A stretch of 28,365 nucleotides of DNA from contig CAKTPV010000022.1 in the NCBI GenBank assembly GCA_934591815.1, forward strand, positions 1-28,365, in the 5' to 3' direction. The notes below the pieces were generated by a model. It saw only the letters and a program-made list of their open reading frames with translations, searched no databases and was not told the DNA's origin. Both the position numbers and the translations under genes were made by a program. The stretch is from an uncultured Oscillospiraceae bacterium (lineage in GTDB: Bacteria > Bacillota > Clostridia > Oscillospirales > Oscillospiraceae). Positions 1 through 8,158 of the stretch are shown in pieces (position 1 is the stretch's first letter; each line of letters starts with the position of its first letter).

Positions 1-684
1 TTCTCCATCGTTGTGGTCAAGCAGCTCTACGGCGGCATCGGCTGCAACTTCCTGAACCCCGCGCTGGCGGGCCGTGCCTTCCTGCTGGCCAGCTATGCCA
101 CCGCCATGACCACTTGGGCGATCCCCCGGATCCGTCCCGACGTCACCTCCGCCGCTACCCCCCTGCAGATCATGAAGGAGAGCACTGTGGAGGCGTTCAC
201 CACCCTGACCAGCAACTACTCCGTCAGCGATATGTTCCTGGGCAAGATCGGCGGCTCTCTGGGTGAGGTCTCCTCCCTGTGCCTGCTGGTGGGCGGCGTG
301 TTCCTGCTGATCCGCAAGGTCATCTCCTGGCACACCCCCGTGGCCTACATCGGCACCGTGGCTATCCTGACCCTGATCGCGGCGCCTGCCGGCATCAGCG
401 GTGTGGACTACATGCTGTACAACGTGTTCGGCGGCGGTCTGATGCTGGGCGCCATCTTCATGGCCACCGACTATGCCACCTCCCCCGTCACCAAGCCCGG
501 CCAGCTGATCTTCGGCCTCGGCTGCGGCCTGCTGACCTGCTTCATCCGCCGCTTCGGCTCCTATCCCGAGGGCGTTTGCTATTCCATCCTGATCATGAAC
601 TGCACCACATGGCTGCTGGATAAGTACATCCGTCCCACCATCTACGGTGCTGTGAAGAAAGAAAAGAAGGAGGCGGCGAAGTAA
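1..684 (+). CDS. rnfD: Rnf complex subunit RnfD, 5' partial
   Basis: Membrane subunit of the Rnf ferredoxin:NAD+ oxidoreductase, which couples electron transfer to Na+ or H+ export. Only the last 227 codons are present; the frame is open from base 1, so the start lies upstream. The flavinylation motif D-x-x-S-A-A-T is visible, with the presumed FMN-bearing Thr at codon 157-159. Several hydrophobic membrane spans follow, then a short Lys-rich cytosolic tail. The stop overlaps the rnfG start by one base (TAATG), suggesting translational coupling. The order D-G-E-A-B matches clostridial rnf operons, so rnfC is expected just upstream. The related subunit NqrB is excluded by the rnf gene order. 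Confidence 0.93.
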   Translation, partial: FSIVVVKQLYGGIGCNFLNPALAGRAFLLASYATAMTTWAIPRIRPDVTSAATPLQIMKESTVEAFTTLTSNYSVSDMFLGKIGGSLGEVSSLCLLVGGVFLLIRKVISWHTPVAYIGTVAILTLIAAPAGISGVDYMLYNVFGGGLMLGAIFMATDYATSPVTKPGQLIFGLGCGLLTCFIRRFGSYPEGVCYSILIMNCTTWLLDKYIRPTIYGAVKKEKKEAAK

Positions 685-1277
685 TGAAGATCTCCGGTAA
701 GTTTATTCTCAAGGTCGCCGGCACCTTGACCGTTATTTCCCTCGTTGTGGCCGCCCTGCTGGGTCTGGTCGACAACGTGACCGCCGACAAGATCGCCGCC
801 ATCGATGCGGAGAACACCCGCATCGCCATGAGCGCTGTGGCTCCCGAGGGCAGCGAGTTCGGCGACAAGCTGGACATCACCGACGATATGACCGCGGCGG
901 CCGCCTCTCAGGGCGGCAAGCTGGTGGAGCTGTATCCCATGACCACCGGCGGCGCCGACAACGGCTACGTTATGAAGATCTCCGCCTCCGGCTCTCAGGG
1001 CAGCATCGTGATGATGGTGGGCGTGGACGCCGACAAGGCCATCACCGGTATCTCCGTGGTCAGCCACTCCGAGACGTCCGGCATCGGCACCAAGGTCGTG
1101 GGCAACGAGCCCAACGCCGCCGGTGTCCCCGTTCTGGATCAGTTCCAGGGCTTGACCGGCGCAGGCTCTCTGGTGGTGGGCAAGAACATCATCGCTGTCT
1201 CCGGCGCTACCGTCTCCACCAAGGGCATCAACATGGGCGCCAATGCCGCTCTGGCTGTTGCCGAGCTGCTGGGCTAA
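684..1277 (+). CDS. rnfG: Rnf complex FMN-binding subunit RnfG
   Basis: 197-residue subunit of Rnf with one N-terminal membrane anchor (about residues 8-28) and an extracytoplasmic FMN-binding domain. The covalent FMN site is the SGAT motif near the C-terminus, with Thr176 the likely acceptor. In most relatives the motif is D-x-x-S/T-G-A-T; here the position six residues before the Thr is Ile rather than Asp. Length is normal for the family. The ATG overlaps the rnfD stop, and its ribosome site lies inside the rnfD Lys-rich tail (aaggaggcgg). Function is assigned from the family and from its place between rnfD and rnfE. Confidence 0.93.
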   Translation: MKISGKFILKVAGTLTVISLVVAALLGLVDNVTADKIAAIDAENTRIAMSAVAPEGSEFGDKLDITDDMTAAAASQGGKLVELYPMTTGGADNGYVMKISASGSQGSIVMMVGVDADKAITGISVVSHSETSGIGTKVVGNEPNAAGVPVLDQFQGLTGAGSLVVGKNIIAVSGATVSTKGINMGANAALAVAELLG

Positions 1278-1296
1278 GAAAGGAGGAGCTGCATTT

Positions 1297-1944
1297 ATGA
1301 ATTTCGGTAAGCAACTGAAAGAGGGTCTGATCACACAGAACCCCGTCTTGGTTCAGGTGCTGGGTATGTGCTCCACCATGGCCATCACCACGTCGTTCTT
1401 CAACGGCCTGGGCATGGGCGTGTCCGTGCTGATCATCCTGACCCTGTCCAACATCTTCATCTCCCTGCTGCGCAAGATCATCCCCAATGAAGTGCGTATC
1501 GCCTGCTACATCGTGGTCATCGCCGGCTTCGTGACCTGCGTGGATCTGCTGCTGAAGGCGTTCGTTCCCGCTCTGTCCAGCTCTCTGGGCGTGTTTATCC
1601 CCCTGATCGTCGTGAACTGCATCATCCTCGGCCGTGCGGAGGGCTTCGCCTCCAAGAACGGCGTGGGTGCCTCTGCGGTGGACGGCATCTGCCAGGGCAT
1701 CGGCTACACCCTCGTGCTGATCGTCATGTGCGTATTCCGTGAGTTCTTCGGCGCCGGCACGTTCGGCGGCGGTCTGCTGGGCGGCGGCGATCTGGGCAAA
1801 GCACCCGGCATCGAGATCTTCTCCGCCGAGTACGGTGTCAGCGTGCTGACGCTGCCCGTGGGCGGCTTCCTGACGCTGGGCTGCCTCATCGCTGTGATGC
1901 AGTGGGCTCTGGCCAAGAGCGAAAAGAAAAAGGAGGCCAAGTAA
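1297..1944 (+). CDS. rnfE: Rnf complex membrane subunit RnfE
   Basis: 215-residue integral membrane protein of the NqrD/RnfE family, one of two homologous six-helix subunits of Rnf. The start chosen is ATG 1297, directly after an AGGAGG site at 1281-1286; the reading frame is open further upstream but overlaps rnfG there. Conserved features include the N-terminal stretch with NPVLVQVLGMCSTMA and a Cys-containing helix (VVNCIILGRAEGFA), where paired half-membrane Cys residues of RnfA and RnfE are known to hold an iron-sulfur centre. The C-terminus is Lys-rich and its codons (AAAGGAGGC) double as the ribosome site for rnfA, which begins 3 nt after the stop. Confidence 0.94.
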   Translation: MNFGKQLKEGLITQNPVLVQVLGMCSTMAITTSFFNGLGMGVSVLIILTLSNIFISLLRKIIPNEVRIACYIVVIAGFVTCVDLLLKAFVPALSSSLGVFIPLIVVNCIILGRAEGFASKNGVGASAVDGICQGIGYTLVLIVMCVFREFFGAGTFGGGLLGGGDLGKAPGIEIFSAEYGVSVLTLPVGGFLTLGCLIAVMQWALAKSEKKKEAK

Positions 1945-1947
1945 GCT

Positions 1948-2535
1948 ATGAGTGTGACTACCTTGCTCGCCATCTCTCTTGGCGCTATTCTGACCAATAA
2001 CTTCATCTTCGCCCAGTTCCTGGGCATCTGCCCCTTCCTGGGCGTGTCCAAGAAGATCGACACCGCCGTGGGCATGGGCGCCGCCGTGACCTTCGTCATG
2101 GGTCTGGCCTCCGCCGTCTGCTTCGGCGTCAACAAGATCCTCATCGCCTTCGATCTGGGCTTCATGCAGACGGTGGCCTACATTCTGGTCATCGCCGCGC
2201 TGGTGCAGTTCGTGGAAATGTTCCTGAAGAAGAACATCCCCACCCTGTACACCGCGCTGGGCGTTTACCTGCCCCTGATCACCACCAACTGCGCCGTGCT
2301 GGGCGTCGCTCTGCTGAACACCCAGAATGAGTACAACTTCATTGAGTCCGTGGTCTACGGTATCACCGGCGGTCTGGGCTTCCTGCTGGCCATCTTCCTG
2401 TTCGCCGCGATCCGCGAGCAGCTGGAGGTCTCCAGCGAGAACCCCAAGGCTTTCGATGGCTTCCCCATCGCGCTGGTCACCGCCGGCCTGATCGCTTTGG
2501 CGTTCATGGGCTTCAGCGGCCTGAAGGTCTGGTAA
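1948..2535 (+). CDS. rnfA: Rnf complex membrane subunit RnfA
   Basis: 195-residue integral membrane protein of the NqrE/RnfA family, the partner of RnfE in the ion-translocating core of Rnf. The N-terminal LTNNFIFAQFLGICPFLGVS and the helix with TTNCAVLGVALLN are family signatures, each with a conserved Cys expected to contribute to the membrane [2Fe-2S] cluster. Length is as usual. Start ATG 1948 follows rnfE by 3 nt and uses a ribosome site inside the end of rnfE. It is followed after 14 nt by rnfB. Part of the same transcript as the rest of rnf. Confidence 0.95.
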   Translation: MSVTTLLAISLGAILTNNFIFAQFLGICPFLGVSKKIDTAVGMGAAVTFVMGLASAVCFGVNKILIAFDLGFMQTVAYILVIAALVQFVEMFLKKNIPTLYTALGVYLPLITTNCAVLGVALLNTQNEYNFIESVVYGITGGLGFLLAIFLFAAIREQLEVSSENPKAFDGFPIALVTAGLIALAFMGFSGLKVW

Positions 2536-2549
2536 GGAGGTAAGGAACT

Positions 2550-3437
2550 ATGACTATTGTATACGCGATCGCCGTTCTGGGCGTACTCGCCATTGTGTTC
2601 GGTCTGATCCTCGCTGTTGCCGCTAAGGTCTTCGAGGTCGAGGTCGATCCCCGCCTGCCTGAGATCCAGGCATGTCTGGCCGGCGCCAACTGCGGCGGCT
2701 GCGGCTATCCCGGCTGCGGCGGCTGCGCCGAGGCGATCCTGGCCGGCAAAGCTCCCGTTACCGCCTGCGCCCCCGCCGGCCCCGAGAACGCGGCGAAGAT
2801 CGCCGCCATCATGGGCATGGAGGCTCCCTCCGGCGACAAGATGGTGGCGCACGTGCTGTGCAACGGCGGCTGCAACGCCAAGGATAACTTCGAGTATCGC
2901 GGCGTAGAGGACTGTCTGGCTGCCACCAAGGTCTGCGGCGGCGACGCCAAGGCCTGTCGCTACGGCTGCTTCGGCTTCGGCTCCTGCGTGAAGGCCTGTA
3001 AGTTCGACGCCATCCACGTCATCGACGGCGTGGCCGTGGTGGACAAGGAGAAGTGCACCAACTGCGGCGCCTGCCGCGCTGCCTGCCCGCACCACCTGAT
3101 CGTGGAGGTGCCCTACAAGCAGAAGGTGTTCGTCGATTGCTCCAACAAGGACAAGGGCCCCGCTGTGGCCAAGGTCTGCGCCAACAGCTGTATCGCCTGC
3201 GGTATGTGCGAGCGTACCTGCAAGCTGGACGCCATCCACGTTGTGGACAATGTGGCCGTCATCGATTACAGCAAGTGCAAGAACTGCGGTATGTGCGCCA
3301 AGGCCTGCCCCCGCAACGCCATCGAGCCCATCCCCACTCCCGAGGAGAAGGAGAAGTTCAAGGCTGCGCAGAAGGCTGCCGCCGAGAAGAAGGCCGCTGC
3401 CGCCAAGGCTGCTGCCGAGGCCCCCAAGGCCGAGTAA
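2550..3437 (+). CDS. rnfB: Rnf complex iron-sulfur subunit RnfB
   Basis: 295-residue electron-input subunit that takes electrons from reduced ferredoxin. One N-terminal membrane helix (about 4-26) is followed by the four-Cys domain with Cys48, Cys51, Cys56 and Cys73 in CxxCx4Cx16C spacing. A Cys-rich stretch (104-150) and ferredoxin-type CxxCxxCxxxC motifs at 169-179, 214-224 and 243-253 follow, giving many [4Fe-4S] sites, as in clostridial RnfB. The last 33 residues (263-295) form a Lys/Ala/Glu-rich tail of low complexity. The start has a strong AAGGAGGT site. It is the last rnf gene, followed 14 nt later by a strong terminator. Confidence 0.95.
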   Translation: MTIVYAIAVLGVLAIVFGLILAVAAKVFEVEVDPRLPEIQACLAGANCGGCGYPGCGGCAEAILAGKAPVTACAPAGPENAAKIAAIMGMEAPSGDKMVAHVLCNGGCNAKDNFEYRGVEDCLAATKVCGGDAKACRYGCFGFGSCVKACKFDAIHVIDGVAVVDKEKCTNCGACRAACPHHLIVEVPYKQKVFVDCSNKDKGPAVAKVCANSCIACGMCERTCKLDAIHVVDNVAVIDYSKCKNCGMCAKACPRNAIEPIPTPEEKEKFKAAQKAAAEKKAAAAKAAAEAPKAE

Positions 3438-3450
3438 CCACACAACGAAA

Positions 3451-3486
3451 CAAGAGACACGCCAGCTGGCGTGTCTCTTGTTTTTT
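3451..3486 (+). terminator. Rho-independent terminator after rnfB
   Basis: A perfect 30-bp palindrome (arms caagagacacgccag / ctggcgtgtctcttg) is followed by six T. It ends the rnf operon. Its T-tract overlaps the candidate -35 of the mnmE promoter. Confidence 0.92.
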
Positions 3487-3507
3487 CCCCGCCTTCCGTG
3501 CTATACT
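3478..3507 (+). promoter_or_regulatory. Candidate promoter for mnmE
   Basis: TTGTTT at 3478-3483 and TATACT at 3502-3507 are separated by 18 bp and lie 30 bp before the mnmE start. The -35 shares bases with the T-tract of the preceding terminator. The -10 is good and the -35 weak. Confidence 0.45.
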
Positions 3508-3537
3508 GGAGAAAATCACCGCAAGGAGGCTCCGCCT

Positions 3538-4905
3538 ATGTCCGATACCATCGCCGCCATCGCCACGCCCCAGCTGCCCAGCGCCATCGGCATCCTGCGC
3601 CTGTCCGGGCCGGGGACGCTGACCGCACTGGACCGGGTATTCCGCGCCAAGAACGGCCGTTCCGCCGGGGCGCAGACGCCGCGCCGCATGGTGTACGGCG
3701 ACCTGCTGGACGCGGACGGCAGCGTCATCGACAACGTGCTGTGCGTCCGGTTCCCCGGCCCGGACAGCTATACCGGCGAGGACTGCGCCGAGCTGCACTG
3801 TCACGGCTCGCCGGTGGTGCTGAACGCCGGTCTTGCCGCGCTGTTCGCCGCCGGGTGCCGGCAGGCCAAGGGCGGCGAGTTCACCCGCCGCGCCTTCCTC
3901 AACGGGCGGATGGATCTCATCCAGGCGGAATCCGTGGCCGACCTCATCGACGCGGAGACGGCGGAGGCGGCGAAAAACGCAGTGTGTCAGCTGGACGGCG
4001 CCCTGAGCCGTGCCATCGGCCGCATCTACGACGGTTTGATGGACATGGCGGCGCGGTTCTACGCCGTGGTGGACTACCCCGACGAGGACATCGAGGACGT
4101 GCAGCGTGAGCAGATGCTGGACACGCTGCGCACCTCCCAGCAGGAGCTGGAGACGCTGCTGGCCACCTTCTCCCGGGGGCAGCTTCTGAAGCTGGGCGTG
4201 CCCACCGTTATTCTGGGACGGCCCAACGCCGGGAAATCCTCCCTGCTCAACGCCCTGCTGGGCTATGACCGCGCCATCGTCACCGACATTGCCGGCACCA
4301 CACGGGACACCGTGGAGGAGAAGGTGCTGGTGGGCGGCGTGCTGCTGCGGCTGACGGACACCGCCGGGATCCGGGACAGCGGCGACCGGATCGAGGCCAT
4401 GGGTGTGGAACGCAGCCGTCAGGCGGCACAGCGGGCGTCGCTGGCGCTGCTGGTGCTGGACGGCTCGCAGGAGCTGTCGGAGGAGGACGAGCAGGCCATC
4501 GCCGCGGCGCAGAGCGTACCCAATCTGCTGGTGCTGGTGAACAAGGGCGACCTGCCGCGCCGATTGGACATCGGGTGGCTTGCCGACCGGTTCGACAACG
4601 TGCTGACCATCTCCGCCCGCACCGGCGAGGGGCTGGACACCCTGTCCGACGCGGTGGCGGCGCTGTATCCCGCCGGAGAGACCCCCGCCGGGGAGCTGCT
4701 GACCAATGCACGGCAAGCGGATGCCGTCTCCCGCGCCCTGTCCGCCGTGGCGGAGGCGCGGAGCGCCCTGCGCATCGGCATGACGCCGGATGTGGTGCTG
4801 ACGGACTGTGAGGCGGCGCTGGAGGCGCTGGGCGAGCTGAACGGCAAGCGCATCCGGGAGGATCTGGTGGACACCATCTTCTCCCGCTTCTGCGTGGGGA
4901 AATAG
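3538..4905 (+). CDS. mnmE: tRNA modification GTPase MnmE
   Basis: 455-residue GTPase that, with MnmG, installs the carboxymethylaminomethyl or aminomethyl group on U34 of certain tRNAs. It has an N-terminal folate-binding domain beginning DTIAAIATP, a helical domain, and an inserted Ras-like G domain: Walker A GRPNAGKSS at 227-235, TTRDT switch, DTAG, and NKGD. The C-terminal FCVGK (Cys452) matches the essential CxGK end of the family. Start ATG 3538 has an AAGGAGG site; the frame is open for 99 codons upstream through rnfB and the terminator, which cannot be part of it. mnmG, its usual neighbour, is absent from the window. Confidence 0.97.
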   Translation: MSDTIAAIATPQLPSAIGILRLSGPGTLTALDRVFRAKNGRSAGAQTPRRMVYGDLLDADGSVIDNVLCVRFPGPDSYTGEDCAELHCHGSPVVLNAGLAALFAAGCRQAKGGEFTRRAFLNGRMDLIQAESVADLIDAETAEAAKNAVCQLDGALSRAIGRIYDGLMDMAARFYAVVDYPDEDIEDVQREQMLDTLRTSQQELETLLATFSRGQLLKLGVPTVILGRPNAGKSSLLNALLGYDRAIVTDIAGTTRDTVEEKVLVGGVLLRLTDTAGIRDSGDRIEAMGVERSRQAAQRASLALLVLDGSQELSEEDEQAIAAAQSVPNLLVLVNKGDLPRRLDIGWLADRFDNVLTISARTGEGLDTLSDAVAALYPAGETPAGELLTNARQADAVSRALSAVAEARSALRIGMTPDVVLTDCEAALEALGELNGKRIREDLVDTIFSRFCVGK

Positions 4906-4944
4906 GCGCGATGCCGGCAGCGGCGCAAATTTTTCACTTTTCCC

Positions 4945-4983
4945 TTTTCACGGGACGCTTTTCGTGATACCATGTGGTATCGA
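4945..4983 (+). promoter_or_regulatory. Candidate promoter with overlapping inverted repeat, degV-prmA
   Basis: TTTTCA at 4945-4950 and an extended -10 (TGATACCAT, hexamer 4968-4973) have 17-bp spacing. An inverted repeat GATACC-N4-GGTATC at 4966-4981 lies directly on the -10, a position suited to a repressor site or a 5' RNA hairpin. The promoter is moderate; the operator role is inference. Confidence 0.35.
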
Positions 4984-5023
4984 GACGATACGGATATCCA
5001 TCTGCTGCAAGGAGGTTTTTGCT

Positions 5024-5896
5024 ATGCGCGACTACATCATCATGACTGACAGCTGCTGCGACCTGACCGACCATATGGCCAAGGAGCTGGAGCTGAACGT
5101 GGTACCCCTGACCGTACATATGGACGGCAAGGACTACGCCAACCTGCTGGACGGCAGCGAGATCAGCTTCGAGGAGTTCTACAAGAACATCCGCGCCGGT
5201 ATCCTCAGCACCACCTCCGCCGCCAACGTGGGGCAGTTTGAGGACGCCATGCGCGCCGTGCTGGCACAGGGCAAGGACATCGTGTCCATCAATTTCTCCA
5301 GCGCTCTGTCCGCCACCTATCAGAACGCGGTCATCGCCGCCAAGACCATGGCCGACGAGTTCCCCGACAGCCGCGTGTATGTGGTGGATTCCCTGTCCGC
5401 GTCGCTGGGTCAGGGTCTGCTGCTGTATCTGGCCGTGCAGAAAAAGCGGGAGGGTCTGTCCGCCGAGGAACTGGTGCAGTGGGTGGAGGAGAACAAGCTC
5501 CACATCGACCACTGGTTCACCGTGGACGACCTGAACTACCTGAAGATGGGCGGCCGCGTGTCCGCCACCACCGCGTTTCTGGGCACCATGCTGTCCATCA
5601 AGCCGGTGATGCACACCTCCGACGAGGGCAAGCTGGTGCCTATGACCAAGGCCCGCGGCCGCAAGGCAAGCCTCCAAGCCCTCATCGACAAGGTGGCAGA
5701 GCTGGGTATCGAGCCCAGTGAGCAGGTGATGTTCATCTGCCAGGCGGACTGCGAGGTGGAGGCCCGTGCCGTGGCGGAGGAACTGAAGGCCCGCTACGGC
5801 GTGAAGGAGGTCTACATCAACTACATCGGCCCGGTGATCGGCAGCCATACCGGCCCCAACACCATGGGTCTGTTCTTCGTAGGTACCAAGCGTTGA
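5024..5896 (+). CDS. DegV family fatty-acid-binding protein
   Basis: 290-residue cytosolic protein of the DegV/FakB family, which holds a fatty acid in a tunnel between two domains and, in partner systems, presents it to a fatty-acid kinase (FakA). Visible signatures are the N-terminal TDSCCDLT loop, the SSALSATYQNA segment, and VVDSLSASLGQG; the C-terminal half has IGPVIGSHTGPNTMG, typical of the lipid-head pocket. Length is normal. Start ATG 5024 follows GGAGG by 8 nt. No fakA homologue lies nearby, so whether it acts as a FakB here is unknown. It is followed after 28 nt by prmA, probably in one transcript. Confidence 0.93.
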   Translation: MRDYIIMTDSCCDLTDHMAKELELNVVPLTVHMDGKDYANLLDGSEISFEEFYKNIRAGILSTTSAANVGQFEDAMRAVLAQGKDIVSINFSSALSATYQNAVIAAKTMADEFPDSRVYVVDSLSASLGQGLLLYLAVQKKREGLSAEELVQWVEENKLHIDHWFTVDDLNYLKMGGRVSATTAFLGTMLSIKPVMHTSDEGKLVPMTKARGRKASLQALIDKVAELGIEPSEQVMFICQADCEVEARAVAEELKARYGVKEVYINYIGPVIGSHTGPNTMGLFFVGTKR

Positions 5897-5924
5897 CACC
5901 ATCACAGATGCGGAGGGAACACAC

Positions 5925-6881
5925 ATGGAATGGCTGGAGCTGAAGATCGATACCTCCCCGTCCGGACTGGACGCGGTGACGGAGCTGCTGGAGCAGCAGG
6001 GCATCACCGGCGTCATCATCGACGATGAGGCGGACTTCAAGGACTTTCTGGAGCATAATAAGCAATACTGGGACTATGTGGACGAGGAGCTGCTACGGGA
6101 GAAGGCCGGCGTCAGCCGCGTCACCTTCTATCTGGAGCGGGACGAGGCGGCGCTGCACACCGTCGCACAGGTGCGTATCGCCATGTCCGAGCTGAAAAAG
6201 GCGCACCCGGACTACGCCCCCATGCTGCTGACCATCGACAATGTGGCGGACGCGGACTGGGAGAACAACTGGAAGAAATTCTACAAGCCCATGGAGATCG
6301 GGGAGCGGCTGCTGGTGGTTCCCCAGTGGGAGCAGGCCAAGAGGGATCACGGACGGGTGAAGCTGGTGCTGAACCCCGGCCTGACCTTCGGCACCGGCAG
6401 CCACGCCACCACCCGCCTGTGCCTGCAGGCGCTGGACAAGTGCATCCACGGCGGCGAGAAGATCCTGGATCTGGGCTGCGGCAGCGGTATTCTGTCCATT
6501 GCCGCGCTGGTGCTGGGCGCGAAGGAGGCCTTTGCCTGCGACATCGACGAGAAGTGCGTGGACGTGGCCTACGAGAACGCCGCCCTCAACGGCGTGGGCA
6601 AGGATCGCTACACCGTGCGGTGGGGCGATGTGCTGACGGACACGACCTTGCAGGCGGAGTTCGGCGGCGGCTACGATATGGTGGTGGCCAACATCGTGGC
6701 GGACGTTATCATGGGTCTTTCCGACAAGGTGCGCCCCTTCCTGAAGGAGGGCGGCCTGTTCCTCTGCTCCGGCATCATCGACGACCGGGCGGAGGAGGTG
6801 CTGGCCAAGCTCCGCGCCGACGGCTGGATGGTCCTCGAGCAGAACGACTCCGAGGGCTGGTACAGCTTCCTGTGCCGGTAA
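5925..6881 (+). CDS. prmA: Ribosomal protein L11 methyltransferase PrmA
   Basis: 318-residue SAM-dependent enzyme that methylates ribosomal protein L11. The N-terminal substrate-recognition domain (MEWLELKIDT...) is followed by NPGLTFGTGSHATTRLCL, a strong PrmA signature, and by SAM-binding motif I DLGCGSGILS beginning at residue 182. The ANIVADVI segment corresponds to the catalytic NP/ANI motif. Length matches the family. Start ATG 5925 has a GGAGGG site. It is the last gene before a strong terminator and shares the DegV transcript by spacing. Confidence 0.96.
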   Translation: MEWLELKIDTSPSGLDAVTELLEQQGITGVIIDDEADFKDFLEHNKQYWDYVDEELLREKAGVSRVTFYLERDEAALHTVAQVRIAMSELKKAHPDYAPMLLTIDNVADADWENNWKKFYKPMEIGERLLVVPQWEQAKRDHGRVKLVLNPGLTFGTGSHATTRLCLQALDKCIHGGEKILDLGCGSGILSIAALVLGAKEAFACDIDEKCVDVAYENAALNGVGKDRYTVRWGDVLTDTTLQAEFGGGYDMVVANIVADVIMGLSDKVRPFLKEGGLFLCSGIIDDRAEEVLAKLRADGWMVLEQNDSEGWYSFLCR

Positions 6882-6892
6882 CAACGATAAGA

Positions 6893-6925
6893 ACAGCGCC
6901 GGGCGTAAGCCCGGCGCTGTTTTTT
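6893..6925 (+). terminator. Rho-independent terminator after prmA
   Basis: A 12-bp perfect GC-rich stem (acagcgccgggc / gcccggcgctgt) with a GTAA loop is followed by a T-tract. The convergent racemase gene ends at 6933 on the other strand and may also use the hairpin, although the minus-strand side has only a poor T-tract. Confidence 0.92.
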
Positions 6926-6932
6926 GCTCTGT

Positions 6933-8018
6933 TTATCGGTACTCTCTGGGTACGGCGCTGTCCACGAACTTGGGCCGCACCTCGATACGCACCGTGTCGC
7001 CCACAGCGCAGGGTACGCCCGTCACGTCCGCCTCTATGGCCGTGGCGCCTACCACGCCCCGTACCGGGCAGCGGCAGCCGTTGACCAGTACCGTCAGGCC
7101 GTCTGCGCGCAGCAGCCTCCGCCCGGTGTGCAGCACCCGCCGCAGCCGATCCCGCAGGCGCAGGGCGTTGGACTCCTCCGTCACCCCCACGCCGCTGGTG
7201 TAGCCCACCGGCAGCAGCGCCAGCCGCGTCTCCCGCCGCGTGCGATAGGCGCCGGTATAACCCACCGGCCAGCCGGCGGGCAGCGTCTTCAGCTCCGTCA
7301 CCTGCGCCTCCAGCCAGCCGATGCGCTCCAGTCCCAGCGTATCCGGCACGGACAGCCGTCCCAGCAGCGCCGAGCCAAGGCGCACCGCGTCCAGATGCAT
7401 CTCAGGATACCGCAGGAACGCGGTGGACGCGCAGACGTGGCGCAGCCCCGTGTCGATACCCGCCTCCTGCAGAATGCGGACGCCCTCGGTGAACCGCCGG
7501 TATTGCAGGGCGGTGCATTTGGTGTTGGCAGCGTCGGAGAGGTGGGTAAACACGCCCTCCACCCGGAGGGCAGGCAGCGCTTGCAGCAGGGCGGCGGCCT
7601 CCGCCGTCTCCTGCGGTAAAAAGCCGTATCGCCCCATGCCGGTGTCCAGCTTCACATGGACGCGGGCGGTAACGCCCCGCGCTTCGGCAGCGGCGGACAC
7701 GGCGCGGGCAGCCTCGGCAGAGCCGACGGTGAGGATCACGCCCCGCGTCAGCAGCGCGGCGATCTCCTCCGGCAGTGCGGTGGAGGACAGCATCAGAAGC
7801 TCCGCCGTGACGCCGGCGTCCCGGAGGGCGGCGGCCTCCGCCGCCGTGGAGACGGCCAGCAGCTCCACCCCCTGCGCCGTCAGAAAGCGGGCATAGGGTA
7901 CCAGACCCAGCCCGTAGCCGTTGCCCTTGACCACAGCGATGATCTGTGCGGACGTAAAACGCCGCAGCTTCTCCATATTGCGCGACAGCGCGGCGCTGTC
8001 AATGACAAATGTGGGCAC
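6933..8018 (-). CDS. Alanine racemase-family PLP enzyme (divergent)
   Basis: 361-residue fold-type III PLP enzyme. The PLP Lys is Lys31 in AVVKGNGYGLG, with Tyr35. KLDTGMGRYGF and the catalytic Tyr254 (19 residues before the Tyr of PVGYTSG) match alanine racemases. The C-terminal motif that normally reads GRxCMDQ is replaced by GVVGATA, so the Met-Asp pair that borders the substrate is missing. It could be an alanine racemase with altered specificity or a racemase for another amino acid. Start: GTG 8018 has a gagaggagg site 8 nt away. The frame stays open to a GTG at 8066, but that codon abuts a TATAAT promoter element, so it is rejected. Confidence 0.85.
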   Translation of the reverse strand: MPTFVIDSAALSRNMEKLRRFTSAQIIAVVKGNGYGLGLVPYARFLTAQGVELLAVSTAAEAAALRDAGVTAELLMLSSTALPEEIAALLTRGVILTVGSAEAARAVSAAAEARGVTARVHVKLDTGMGRYGFLPQETAEAAALLQALPALRVEGVFTHLSDAANTKCTALQYRRFTEGVRILQEAGIDTGLRHVCASTAFLRYPEMHLDAVRLGSALLGRLSVPDTLGLERIGWLEAQVTELKTLPAGWPVGYTGAYRTRRETRLALLPVGYTSGVGVTEESNALRLRDRLRRVLHTGRRLLRADGLTVLVNGCRCPVRGVVGATAIEADVTGVPCAVGDTVRIEVRPKFVDSAVPREYR

Positions 8019-8057
8019 AGCGTCCGCCTCCTCTCCGTAAGAGATGTCTGTAAGCCG

Positions 8058-8085
8058 ATTATACACGGTCTGCGCCGGTTCACAA
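8058..8085 (-). promoter_or_regulatory. Promoter of the alanine racemase-family gene
   Basis: On the minus strand TTGTGA (8085-8080) and a perfect TATAAT (8063-8058) are spaced by 16 bp. The predicted RNA start is about 30 nt before the GTG at 8018. An imperfect inverted repeat (CCGCC GATTT / AAATC T GGCGG) lies just upstream at 8094-8117 and may be an operator. Confidence 0.7.
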
Positions 8086-8158
8086 TCACTCTGCCGCCGA
8101 TTTAAGAAATCTGGCGGAAAGTCTTAAGAAAACCACAAATTTCGACCGTTTTTCTGTA

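Noticed and set aside
3340..3434. GCC/AAG-rich repeats at the end of rnfB as a DNA repeat element
   Set aside because: Irregular codon-level low complexity inside an intact reading frame, not a DNA repeat array.
3241..3537. Upstream extension of mnmE by 99 codons
   Set aside because: It runs through rnfB and its terminator; ATG 3538 has a strong ribosome site and gives the normal MnmE length and N-terminus.
4906..4934. Possible terminator after mnmE
   Set aside because: A run of five T follows a GC-rich stretch, but only about 4 bp can be paired convincingly as a stem.
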